A stretch of 6,814 bases of DNA, taken from positions 1-6,814 of the forward strand of contig CALQJV010000067.1 in assembly GCA_943330985.1 (NCBI GenBank), given 5' to 3'. Below are positions 1 to 6,814 of this stretch, one piece after another (position 1 is the stretch's first letter; each line of letters begins with the position of its first letter). The position numbers and the translations under genes were made by a program. The stretch is from Chitinophaga pinensis (GTDB lineage: Bacteria; Bacteroidota; Bacteroidia; M30B66). Under the pieces are notes generated by a model, which saw nothing but the letters and a program-made list of their open reading frames with translations, did not search any database and had not been told where the DNA came from.

Positions 1-1380
1 GATTTCAGTAGTGCAAATTTTGGCGGAAATCGTTTTGTGTGTATTAACGATTCACTCATTTTAAGTGCCGGGGAGAATTTGGACTCATACATCTGGAATA
101 CAGGAGATACTACCTCTCAAATTACTGTCTTCAACGAGGGTATTTATGCTGTTACCACTTCCAAAAATGGTTGCTTATCGAACGATACAATTTCTGTCGC
201 AAGCGATACTATGACAGTTGATTTAGGTCCAGAAACAGCTCTTCTTTGTGGAGAAAATGTAGCTTATCTCAATGCTCATTCAGGTTTTTATTCTTACGAA
301 TGGATGGACTTATCAACGAATAGCGATTCAATATTTGCTGTAAATGCAGATGGAAATTATTGGGTGGAAGCAATGTCATTGGGCGGTTGTTTCAGTCGGG
401 ATTCAATTCAAATTCAATTTGCAGTTGTTCCACCAACACTTTTACTTTTAACAACATCGCCAGCTTGTGAAGGAGATACGCTATCAATTTCGGCTATGAA
501 TGCAACAAACCCTGTTACGTGGCAGGGGCCCAATGCATTTACTGAAACAGGCAACATACAAACATTTGAAAATGTGACGCCTTTATTAAATGGGACATAC
601 ACTGCAACACAATTTAATGGACAATGCGAAAGTGCTCCAAGTACCATTCAAGTTGTGGTTTTTCCTATTCCCAATCCAATAATTGTAGGTGATACCATTT
701 TATGTGAAGGTGATTCAAGCCTATTAAGTTTTATGAATGGTCCGTTCGATAATTTTGTATGGTCATCTAGTGAAACCACTCCAACTATAATTTCAAAAGG
801 GGGGACAGTAACATTAAGTGTTACGAAAAATGGCTGCAGTAATTCGATTTCACAAACTATCTATTTAGCAGAACCTACTGCTAATTTTAATTCGATTCCA
901 GAGTATTTTGTTTTCTTGGGTAATGCATTTTATTTCACGGACTCTTCTTCCGCTTCGGAGGTTTCCAATAATTTGAATTATGATTGGTCGCTGGGAGATG
1001 GTTCAATTGACAATGGAGTTGAAATTTCACACCTCTATGCTGATACAGGTCATTATGAAGTTAGATTTTTTGTAAGCAATTCGGAAGGTTGCATTGATAC
1101 ATTATCTCGAAATGTATTGGTTGTTAAGGAGGTAATTATTCCGAATGCATTTTCACCAAACGGCGATGGAATGAATGATGTGTTTGAAATTAAGTATCTC
1201 GGTTTTTTCGAATCTCCTGAATTACGCATTTTCAATCGATGGGGCAACCAAATCTTCATGAGTGAAAACTATAAGAGCGATTGGAACGGTGACGATTATC
1301 CAGACGGAACCTATTATTACATCCTTGATTTAGGACATGAAATCCCTGTTTATAAAGGTTCTATTTTAATCTCTCGTTAG
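1..1380 (+). CDS. Secreted Ig/PKD-repeat protein with T9SS type B (gliding-motility-associated) C-terminal domain, 5' partial
   Basis: The reading frame is open from the first base (459 residues visible), so the start lies left of the window; the GTG at 37 is an internal valine inside a repeat. Four divergent Ig-like repeats follow one another, each opening with a Cys-x-x-Asp/Glu/Asn type motif and closing with a second Cys (window residues 14/58, 83/130, 156/209, 235/279), with typical YxW and GxYxVxxxxNGC patterns. A PKD-like domain covers about 292-375 (W-S-L-G-D-G, then H-L-Y-A-D-T-G-H-Y). Residues 380-459 are the type B sorting domain: IPNAFSPNGDGMNDVF, IFNRWGNQIF, then a DGTYYY strand. 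In this family the domain directs export across the outer membrane by the type IX secretion system and surface attachment or release. The N-terminal region, and so the specific role (adhesin, enzyme or structural), is not visible. The 84-base gap to the next gene shows no terminator hairpin. Confidence 0.93.
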   Translation, partial: DFSSANFGGNRFVCINDSLILSAGENLDSYIWNTGDTTSQITVFNEGIYAVTTSKNGCLSNDTISVASDTMTVDLGPETALLCGENVAYLNAHSGFYSYEWMDLSTNSDSIFAVNADGNYWVEAMSLGGCFSRDSIQIQFAVVPPTLLLLTTSPACEGDTLSISAMNATNPVTWQGPNAFTETGNIQTFENVTPLLNGTYTATQFNGQCESAPSTIQVVVFPIPNPIIVGDTILCEGDSSLLSFMNGPFDNFVWSSSETTPTIISKGGTVTLSVTKNGCSNSISQTIYLAEPTANFNSIPEYFVFLGNAFYFTDSSSASEVSNNLNYDWSLGDGSIDNGVEISHLYADTGHYEVRFFVSNSEGCIDTLSRNVLVVKEVIIPNAFSPNGDGMNDVFEIKYLGFFESPELRIFNRWGNQIFMSENYKSDWNGDDYPDGTYYYILDLGHEIPVYKGSILISR

Positions 1381-1464
1381 ATTTAATCCAATAAAAATCA
1401 GAAATTTGTCGGGTCACAAACCTTAGTAAATCAGTATTTTTAATCTATCTTTTCGTGTTCTTTT
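1381..1464. other. Intergenic gap between the type B cargo gene and the receptor gene
   Basis: This AT-rich gap holds no hairpin with a T-run, so no intrinsic terminator separates the two genes. Promoter-like hints are weak: GAAATTTG at 1401-1408, and TATCTTTT at 1446-1453 only 11 bases before the receptor start. Neither has a good -33 partner at the usual distance. Read-through from the upstream gene and a separate promoter both remain possible. Confidence 0.4.
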
Positions 1465-4272
1465 ATGCGCATCATTTCGCTTACGATTTTATTTATTCTT
1501 CTTTCCTTAGAATCAATTCAAGCTCAACAACTCAAAGGCACAATCACCCATGCCAAAACCGGTGAAGCATTGATTGGTGCCACGGCCATTATTCAAGGAA
1601 CAAGCATTGGAGCAAGTGCCGACCTGGATGGTAATTTTGTAATCAATAATCCAATTGCAGTTCCTTTCAAATTAATGGTATCATCTGTTGGATTTACTGG
1701 TAAAGCCATTGATGTTACAAGTCTCGATAAGAAACTCATTATCCAACTTTTTCCCAACGAAAAAGTCCTAAAAGAACTTGTTATTTCGGAAAGTAGACTC
1801 ACCGAAAAACAGCGCGAATCACCATTGACAGTTGAAGCCATGGATTTGCTTGCTATCAAAGAAACCCCTGCCGCAAATTTTTACGATGGCTTGGGTTCGT
1901 TGAAAGGAGTTGATTTAACGGCCGCCAGTTTGGGATTTAAAATCATCAACACCCGAGGTTTCAATAGTACCTCGCCCGTGCGTTCCTTACAAATAATTGA
2001 TGGGGTGGATAATCAAGCACCCGGACTCAATTTTTCATTAGGGAATTTTCTTGGATCTTCCGAATTGGATGTGCAAAAAGTAGACATCATTGTTGGAGCG
2101 AGTTCGGCTTTTTATGGTCCCAATGCATTCAATGGAGTTATCAGCATGACGACCAAAAATCCCTTCGATTATACTGGATTAACGGTTCAATCGAAAGTGG
2201 GTGAGCGTGATTTGTTTGAGACTGCCATTCGGTATGCCGAGAAATTTCAGAATAAAAAAGGGGAAGATAAGTTTGCCTTTAAAGTGAATATGTCGTTCAT
2301 GCGTGCTTATGATTGGGAAGCAACCAATATGAATGCATCGGAACAGTCGCTGGCCAAACCCGGTAATCCAGGCGGTTACGATGCGGTGAACCGATATGGT
2401 GATGAAGAATTGGGTGGATTTAAGAATGACTATAATTCAAATTCCGAAGATAAACGATATACCCCTGGTTTGGGAGTTATATACAGAACTGGCTACAATG
2501 AAAAAGACTTGGTCGACTACAACACACGAAATATCAAATTGAATGGAGCTTTGCATTATAAGATTAAGCCAGATGTAGAGATGATTTTAAGTAGTAATTT
2601 TGGAACAGGAACAACTGTTTATCAAGGTGAAAACCGTTTCAGTTTGAAGAATATTTTGTTTTTTCAACAACGATTCGAGATCACCCAAAAAGATAAATTT
2701 TTTGTGCGGGTATATGCTACTAACGAAAACGCAGGAGACTCATATGATGCGGTTGTTTCGGCTTTTGAACTTCAGAATCTTTCCAAAAGCAATAACCAAT
2801 GGAAACAAGATTATCAAAACGGCTGGCAAGCTGGAGTTACTTCCCCTTTTGATTCGCCCCTTTTTGTTGTACGAGGTTTTGATGGATATCCATCTCCATT
2901 CAATGAAACCACATACGATTCGGTGATGGCCGCCAATTACGATGCTTTGGTTTTACTTCATGATAGTGTTCGTGCTAAAATTGATCGTGTTTCAAGTAAT
3001 CCCAATTTGAATTTCTTTAAACCCGGAACGGTTCGTTTCGATTCCGCTTTTGCAGCCATAAAATCGCGCACACTTTCTGAAAAAGGGTCTGGCTTGCGCG
3101 ATAAATCGGCCTTGTATCATGTACATGCCGAATACAAATTCACATTTGGGAAATTCACCAAGCTGGTTGTGGGTTCAAACGGACGTATGTATACGCCCAA
3201 TTCTAGCGGTACCATTTTTAGTGATACTCTTGTTATCGATCAAATAACGGCTTCCGATACAACCTATAAAAGGAAGGTGATTACCAACAAAGAATTTGGA
3301 GCTTATGCCGGGTTACAACGTAAATTGTTTGCCGACCGATTGAGTTTAAATGCAACTGTACGTGTCGATAAAAACCAGAATTTCAATTGGATTTCAACCC
3401 AAAGTTTTTCAAGTATTTATACAATAAACAACAATCATATTATACGTGCCGTGTATTCCTCAGCCGTTCGGAACCCTACCTTGCAAGACCAGTATTTGTA
3501 TTACAATGTAGGACGAGCAATTTTGTTAGGCAACATAGATGGCCGCGATTCTTTGGTTCGTATTTCATCATTTTTCGATTACTTAAATACCCTCAATCCT
3601 TCCAAATTAGTTTATTTCAATGTCGATCCTATTCGTCCTGAACGTGTTCAAACCATTGAGTTTGGTTACCGAAGTACCTTGTTTAAGCGTTTGTTTTTGG
3701 ATGCGAGTTATTATTTTTCGCAATACCACGATTTTATTGGATACAAGGTTGGTTTGGATGTGAAATTTACAGGATCAATTCCAATAATTCAAGGATATCG
3801 TTTAGCTGCTAATACCAAAGATGTAGTTTATACTCAGGGTTTCTCTATGGGATTGAATTATTATTTAGCTGATAAATTAGAAGTAAACGGAAATTACTCT
3901 TATAACATTTTAAACAGACCCAATGCCACCGATGAAATTATAACGGCTTTTAATACACCACTCAATAAATTCAATGTGGGTTTCAGTGGACGAAAAATTA
4001 AACTTCCATTTATTAAAGGCGAACGCTTTTCATTCAATGTAAATTACAAATGGGTTCAAGGTTTTAAATTTGAAGGAGCTCCTCAATTTACAGGTTCCAT
4101 TCCCGATTATGGCATGGCCGATGCGCAAATAAGTTATGCCGTTGAAAAATGGAAAAGTATTTTTAAACTTGGCGCATCCAATATTCTCAACAATAAAGTT
4201 TCGATGGTTTATGGAGGTCCTCGAGTTGGGAGATTGGCCTATTTCTCGATCCTTGTTGATTTGCCAAATTAA
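1465..4272 (+). CDS. TonB-dependent outer-membrane receptor with N-terminal carboxypeptidase-regulatory-like domain
   Basis: A complete 935-residue outer-membrane active-transport receptor. Residues 1-20 are a signal peptide (charged start, hydrophobic core, cleavage near SIQA/QQ). Residues about 22-105 are a CarboxypepD_reg-like beta-sandwich (GTITHAKTGEALIGATAIIQ, then DLDGNFVI), common in Bacteroidota receptors. LKELVISESR at 102-111 sits where a TonB box is expected. The plug covers about 114-231, with NTRGFNS, IIDGVDNQAPG and VGASSAFYGPNAFNGVISMTTKNP-type motifs. The beta-barrel runs from about 235 to the end, with conserved SSAVRNPTLQDQYL (665-678) and a later PERVQTIEFGYR strand. A roughly 120-residue insertion (about 430-548) looks like a large extracellular loop. 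Energy would come from TonB-ExbBD. No SusD-like partner is seen, so I do not call it SusC; the substrate cannot be read. The ATG at 1465 is chosen because the signal peptide starts directly there. There is no clear Shine-Dalgarno, as is usual in this phylum. The hydrolase-like gene follows after 64 bases. Confidence 0.93.
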   Translation: MRIISLTILFILLSLESIQAQQLKGTITHAKTGEALIGATAIIQGTSIGASADLDGNFVINNPIAVPFKLMVSSVGFTGKAIDVTSLDKKLIIQLFPNEKVLKELVISESRLTEKQRESPLTVEAMDLLAIKETPAANFYDGLGSLKGVDLTAASLGFKIINTRGFNSTSPVRSLQIIDGVDNQAPGLNFSLGNFLGSSELDVQKVDIIVGASSAFYGPNAFNGVISMTTKNPFDYTGLTVQSKVGERDLFETAIRYAEKFQNKKGEDKFAFKVNMSFMRAYDWEATNMNASEQSLAKPGNPGGYDAVNRYGDEELGGFKNDYNSNSEDKRYTPGLGVIYRTGYNEKDLVDYNTRNIKLNGALHYKIKPDVEMILSSNFGTGTTVYQGENRFSLKNILFFQQRFEITQKDKFFVRVYATNENAGDSYDAVVSAFELQNLSKSNNQWKQDYQNGWQAGVTSPFDSPLFVVRGFDGYPSPFNETTYDSVMAANYDALVLLHDSVRAKIDRVSSNPNLNFFKPGTVRFDSAFAAIKSRTLSEKGSGLRDKSALYHVHAEYKFTFGKFTKLVVGSNGRMYTPNSSGTIFSDTLVIDQITASDTTYKRKVITNKEFGAYAGLQRKLFADRLSLNATVRVDKNQNFNWISTQSFSSIYTINNNHIIRAVYSSAVRNPTLQDQYLYYNVGRAILLGNIDGRDSLVRISSFFDYLNTLNPSKLVYFNVDPIRPERVQTIEFGYRSTLFKRLFLDASYYFSQYHDFIGYKVGLDVKFTGSIPIIQGYRLAANTKDVVYTQGFSMGLNYYLADKLEVNGNYSYNILNRPNATDEIITAFNTPLNKFNVGFSGRKIKLPFIKGERFSFNVNYKWVQGFKFEGAPQFTGSIPDYGMADAQISYAVEKWKSIFKLGASNILNNKVSMVYGGPRVGRLAYFSILVDLPN

Positions 4273-4305
4273 TTGTTAATTTAACATTATATAAAGGAAA
4301 TCTTT

Positions 4306-4316
4306 TACAACTTTGC
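4306..4316 (+). promoter_or_regulatory. Possible Bacteroidota -7 promoter element before the hydrolase-like gene
   Basis: The stretch TACAACTTTGC contains CAACTTTG, which matches the Bacteroidota -7 consensus TAnnTTTG at all fixed positions but one. It lies 21 bases before ATG 4337, which would give a short A-rich leader (ACAAAAAACCAAAACT) typical of the phylum. No convincing -33 TTG element is found at the usual spacing; the nearest TTG, at 4273, is too far upstream. It supports ATG 4337 over TTG 4313, because the TTG falls inside the element. This is a tentative call. Confidence 0.35.
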
Positions 4317-4336
4317 ACTTACAAAAAACCAAAACT

Positions 4337-6043
4337 ATGAATAGACTTTACAAAATCTCATTCGCATTGTTTTTAGGAGGGATTTCCCTTCAAGCAAATG
4401 CACAACGCTATTTAAACGAAGTGTTTACTAGCAATCAAATTACCATTCAAACGGATGTTCAATACGGTCAAAATATCTCGATCGAACCAACTGTAATAGC
4501 ATCTTTTCTTGGACAACAAGCGTTACCTGATACTCTTCCTTTATATATGGATGTGTATTATCCATCTACTACAGTTGATACCGAAACAGATCGTCCTTTG
4601 GTTGTGTATGCAACAACAGGGAATTTTTTACCCCCAGGTTTCAATGGTTCGCCAACCGGAGTTCGTAAAGACAGTTCGGCGGTAAACATGGCGATGCAAT
4701 TTGCAAAACGTGGATATGTTTGTGCGATTGTTGATTACCGAAGAGGATGGAATCCACTTTCGACTGATATTCTAGTAAGAACAGGAACTATTTTAAATGC
4801 TGCATACAAAGGACAACAGGATACCAAAGCGGCAGTTCGTTATTTCCGTGCTGATCGTGCAACTACAAACAATTTCAAGATTGACGCAAATCGCGTTGTT
4901 TTGGTTGGTGAAGGAACGGGTGGTTATGTCATGATGGCTCATGCTTTCTTGGACAAGCCATGGAAAATTGCTCGTTTGCCAGGTTTGGGAGACAACAAAT
5001 TTTTAGCATCTGAAAATCCAGATGTTTCCATGATTGATACTAACCGTATTGGGAATTTTGATGGAACTAATTCAATTCCTTTTGATTTAGTACCTTTTCT
5101 TACAACTGGTGATTTCTCTAAAATTACAGGAAACATTGCAAACAATCCACAATATTCTTCAGATGCCAATATCGTTATCAATATGGGTGGTGCTTTAGGC
5201 GATACGTCTTGGTTAGACGCTGGACAAATTCCAATGATTGGAATTCATGCCGTTCGTGACCCCAATGCGCCTTATTTTTTAGGGAATGTTATTGTTCCAA
5301 CAACAGGTGATGTGGTTATTCCTTGGGCGTGTGGAGCTGGGTATAATTTACCTCAAGCAAATGCTTATGGCAACAACGTTTCCTTTGCTACTCAACCATA
5401 CAACGATGCTATTACTGCTGCGGTAGAATCTCATTATGGTCAAGCCATTTCTTTTGACTCTCAATTTCCAGGTTCTACTATAAATGTAGGAACCGGAAAA
5501 GGATTACTTCCGTTCATCCTTCCTGAAAATCCGATTTATCCATACAACCACGGTAGTCCATGGCAATATTGGAATTCTACACAGCAATCGGCTCAATTTC
5601 CTGTAACGGTTAATGGAACTCAAATTACTTCTCACCAAGCATCTGCTGCAAGTAATCCAGCAATGGCAACAAGCAACGAACTTGGTCGTTCAACTGGTTT
5701 GACATACATCGATACCATTCAACGTTATATCAATCCACGTATCGTATGTGCTTTAGGTCTTGCTGCTTGTGCAGAAGTTGGTATGCAAGATGTTGCAAAC
5801 GCTGTTAAAGTGAGCGTATTCCCAAATCCGGCTAATACTCAAGTAACTATTCGTTCTAACAACGAATCTGGTCAAATCAAGTCGGTTCGTATGTTTGATG
5901 TTACAGGTCGCGAAGTTCTTTCTTCAAGCAACCTAAACACTTTAGCTTATCAAATTAACCGCAATGATTTAATTGCAGGAATTTATTTGGTTCAAGTTCA
6001 AACCGAAAAAGGTCGCAGCAGTATCAAAGTTATTTTTGAATAA
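4337..6043 (+). CDS. Secreted alpha/beta-hydrolase (esterase)-like protein with T9SS type A sorting domain; nucleophile serine apparently missing
   Basis: 568 residues from the ATG at 4337. That start gives a clean signal peptide (MNRLYKISFALFLGG, cleavage near ANA/Q, residue 22). A TTG at 4313 would add eight residues ahead of it and overlaps a promoter-like element, so it is less likely. Residues about 60-420 follow the layout of carboxylesterase-type alpha/beta hydrolases: LYMDVYYP, RPLVVYATTGNF (where HGGGF usually lies), FAKRGYVCAIVDYRRGWNP, GQQDTKAAVRYFR, and IDANRVVLVGEGTGGY (the nucleophile elbow). HAVRDPNAPY at 304-313 matches the region that carries the acid (D308), and H405 in NHGSPW could be the base. 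The elbow normally reads G-x-S-x-G; here it is G-E-G-T-G with G193 at the serine position, and the oxyanion motif is also degenerate. It may be a pseudoenzyme or use different chemistry. Residues about 491-568 are a type A sorting domain (FPNPA, MFDVTGREV, LIAGIYLVQVQTEKG) for T9SS export and surface anchoring. The gene ends in tandem TAA stops. Confidence 0.85.
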   Translation: MNRLYKISFALFLGGISLQANAQRYLNEVFTSNQITIQTDVQYGQNISIEPTVIASFLGQQALPDTLPLYMDVYYPSTTVDTETDRPLVVYATTGNFLPPGFNGSPTGVRKDSSAVNMAMQFAKRGYVCAIVDYRRGWNPLSTDILVRTGTILNAAYKGQQDTKAAVRYFRADRATTNNFKIDANRVVLVGEGTGGYVMMAHAFLDKPWKIARLPGLGDNKFLASENPDVSMIDTNRIGNFDGTNSIPFDLVPFLTTGDFSKITGNIANNPQYSSDANIVINMGGALGDTSWLDAGQIPMIGIHAVRDPNAPYFLGNVIVPTTGDVVIPWACGAGYNLPQANAYGNNVSFATQPYNDAITAAVESHYGQAISFDSQFPGSTINVGTGKGLLPFILPENPIYPYNHGSPWQYWNSTQQSAQFPVTVNGTQITSHQASAASNPAMATSNELGRSTGLTYIDTIQRYINPRIVCALGLAACAEVGMQDVANAVKVSVFPNPANTQVTIRSNNESGQIKSVRMFDVTGREVLSSSNLNTLAYQINRNDLIAGIYLVQVQTEKGRSSIKVIFE

Positions 6044-6062
6044 TAAATTGATCATTCAATTG

Positions 6063-6095
6063 AAAAGTCCTGGTGGAAACATCAGGACTTTTTTT
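6063..6095 (+). terminator. Rho-independent terminator after the hydrolase-like gene
   Basis: AAAAGTCCTG (6063-6072) pairs perfectly with CAGGACTTTT (6083-6092). The stem extends inward through a G-T wobble, a T-A and a G-C pair to close on a GAAA tetraloop (6076-6079), giving 13 pairs in all. Seven T residues run from 6089 to 6095. It lies 20 bases after the hydrolase stop codon. On the minus strand the stem is followed by only four T residues, so termination should act mainly on the + strand. Confidence 0.93.
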
Positions 6096-6106
6096 ATTTT
6101 CACCCG

Positions 6107-6814
6107 ATGCAAGCATCACTGAAAAAGAAACTTTTTGTTGGTTTAATTGTGCTCCTTGCATTGAGTCGTTTTCTATTTCCTGAAGCCGATCCAGCTTGGT
6201 GGAAGAGCACCGACGATATTCACGATGAAGCATGGTGGGCCGAAAATGTTCGTAGAATGCTATTAGGAGAACCTTGGCCAGGGGATGTGTTTGCGCGCGC
6301 ATGGGCGGTTGGTCCATTAACTGCAGTTTGGCATTGGTTTAGTTTTACATTATTCGGTATTCATTTTTTCTCATTGCGGCTTATTGCTCTTGTTCCATCA
6401 ACTCTTAGTATTCTGCTTATCCTCTTTAAAAAAATCCCTGGTTTTGATGATAATAAACGCTATCAAGCAGCAATCATTTTGGCCGTTCTTCCGACATTTT
6501 GGTCGCTTAGTCGCATTGGGCACATCGAAGCCATGTTGAGTTTTATATTAATTCTAATTGTCTTTCTTTCGTATTCCAGTAAACGAAGCATCTGGCTGCT
6601 CATAGGAATATTGATGCTCATAGGAATATTGTTTAAATTCTCTTTTGTTTATAATGTAATTCCACTATTTACCTGGTTTTTATTTCGAGGAATTCACTTA
6701 AAAAAAACACTCCTTGCTTTGAGTGTTTGTGTTGTTTTGGGATGCTTAACTTATATATATTATTTTTATCCCAATAGACAAGCGTTTCAGCCATTTTACA
6801 CGTATTTCTCTGCC
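6107..6814 (+). CDS. Multi-pass membrane protein, GT-C (ArnT/PMT-like, family 39) glycosyltransferase-like, 3' partial
   Basis: An open frame runs from ATG 6107 to the last base (236 codons, no stop). The N-terminus is MQASLKKK followed by a hydrophobic helix (about 9-24), giving a positive-inside first membrane segment. A loop then carries STDDIHDEAWWAENVRRML (residues 34-52). An acidic D-E pair followed by an aromatic and Asn/Arg helix straight after the first membrane helix is the typical layout of the lipid-phosphate-sugar-dependent GT-C transferases, where the loop acid is catalytic. Further hydrophobic stretches lie at about 88-106, 121-134, 141-156, 162-176, 180-194 and 200-220, with an R-I-G-H-I-E-A motif near 136-142. 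Family members usually have 450-600 residues, so roughly half is missing. Donor and acceptor are unknown. The gene starts 12 bases after an intrinsic terminator, so it is probably not co-transcribed with the hydrolase gene. The frame is open upstream to 6047, but no ATG precedes 6107. Another polytopic membrane family is possible. Confidence 0.75.
   Translation, partial: MQASLKKKLFVGLIVLLALSRFLFPEADPAWWKSTDDIHDEAWWAENVRRMLLGEPWPGDVFARAWAVGPLTAVWHWFSFTLFGIHFFSLRLIALVPSTLSILLILFKKIPGFDDNKRYQAAIILAVLPTFWSLSRIGHIEAMLSFILILIVFLSYSSKRSIWLLIGILMLIGILFKFSFVYNVIPLFTWFLFRGIHLKKTLLALSVCVVLGCLTYIYYFYPNRQAFQPFYTYFSA
6598..6631 (+). repeat. In-frame tandem repeat, 16-base units at an 18-base period
   Basis: GCTCATAGGAATATTG occurs at 6598-6613 and again, identically, at 6616-6631. 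The period is 18 bases, a multiple of three, so it encodes LIGIL twice, separated by a single Met, inside a membrane helix of the glycosyltransferase-like protein (about residues 165-175). It looks like a recent short tandem duplication that keeps the frame and the hydrophobic character. Confidence 0.9.

Noticed and set aside
37..39. GTG as a start codon for the first gene
   Set aside because: The frame is open upstream to base 1 and the residues before it already belong to the repeat motif; no signal peptide follows it.
2702..2926. Alternative-frame + strand open frames inside the receptor gene (also 3387-3641)
   Set aside because: They overlap a continuous receptor frame with clear strand motifs, have unlikely composition and no own start context.
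1465..4272. Calling the receptor SusC of a polysaccharide utilisation locus
   Set aside because: No SusD-like lipoprotein or glycoside hydrolase is next to it, and the plug lacks a diagnostic feature I could confirm.
4313..4336. TTG 4313 as the start of the hydrolase-like gene
   Set aside because: It would put eight extra residues before a good signal peptide and falls inside the likely promoter element; ATG 4337 fits better.
4939..5181. Minus-strand open frame inside the hydrolase-like gene
   Set aside because: It is an antisense shadow of a well-supported gene with no recognisable protein features. The same applies to the minus-strand frames at 414-647, 1053-1259 and 1593-1859.
6055..6064. 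TTCAATTGAA palindrome before the terminator
   Set aside because: It is too short and AT-rich to interpret and adjoins the terminator stem, so it is probably incidental.
6030..6317. Minus-strand open frame of 95 codons
   Set aside because: It overlaps the terminator hairpin and lies antisense to the glycosyltransferase-like gene. Its protein has no recognisable motif.

Overview
The window comes from a Bacteroidota genome, most likely a T9SS-bearing flavobacterial or cytophagal lineage. This rests on seen features: two different C-terminal sorting signals of the type IX secretion system (T9SS), a TonB-dependent receptor with the Bacteroidota-style N-terminal carboxypeptidase-regulatory-like domain, an AT-rich genome, weak or absent Shine-Dalgarno sequences, and A-rich leaders. 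The exact genus cannot be read from the sequence.

Layout, all genes on the + strand. (1) Positions 1-1380 hold the 3' end of a large secreted or surface protein: four Cys-bounded Ig-like repeats, a PKD-like domain and a T9SS type B (gliding-motility-associated) C-terminal domain. Its real start is left of the window. (2) Positions 1465-4272 hold a complete 935-residue outer-membrane TonB-dependent receptor. (3) Positions 4337-6043 hold a complete 568-residue secreted alpha/beta-hydrolase-like protein with a T9SS type A sorting domain. The expected nucleophile serine is a glycine in its otherwise recognisable elbow motif. (4) A strong intrinsic terminator lies at 6063-6095. (5) From 6107 to the right edge runs the N-terminal 236 residues of a multi-pass membrane protein resembling GT-C (ArnT/PMT-like, family 39) glycosyltransferases. 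It is cut by the window end.

Working together (inference): the receptor and the esterase-like protein are 64 bases apart, point the same way and end at a shared terminator, so they may form a surface binding or uptake pair. A promoter-like element in front of the hydrolase suggests it can also be transcribed alone. No SusD-like gene is seen, so this is not a standard SusCD locus. The membrane glycosyltransferase-like gene lies beyond the terminator and is probably a separate unit.

No RNA genes, CRISPR array, insertion sequence or defence system is visible. Every intergenic gap is under 90 bases. The most unusual point is the apparent catalytic-serine loss in the secreted hydrolase. I see no convincing evidence of an entirely new system.
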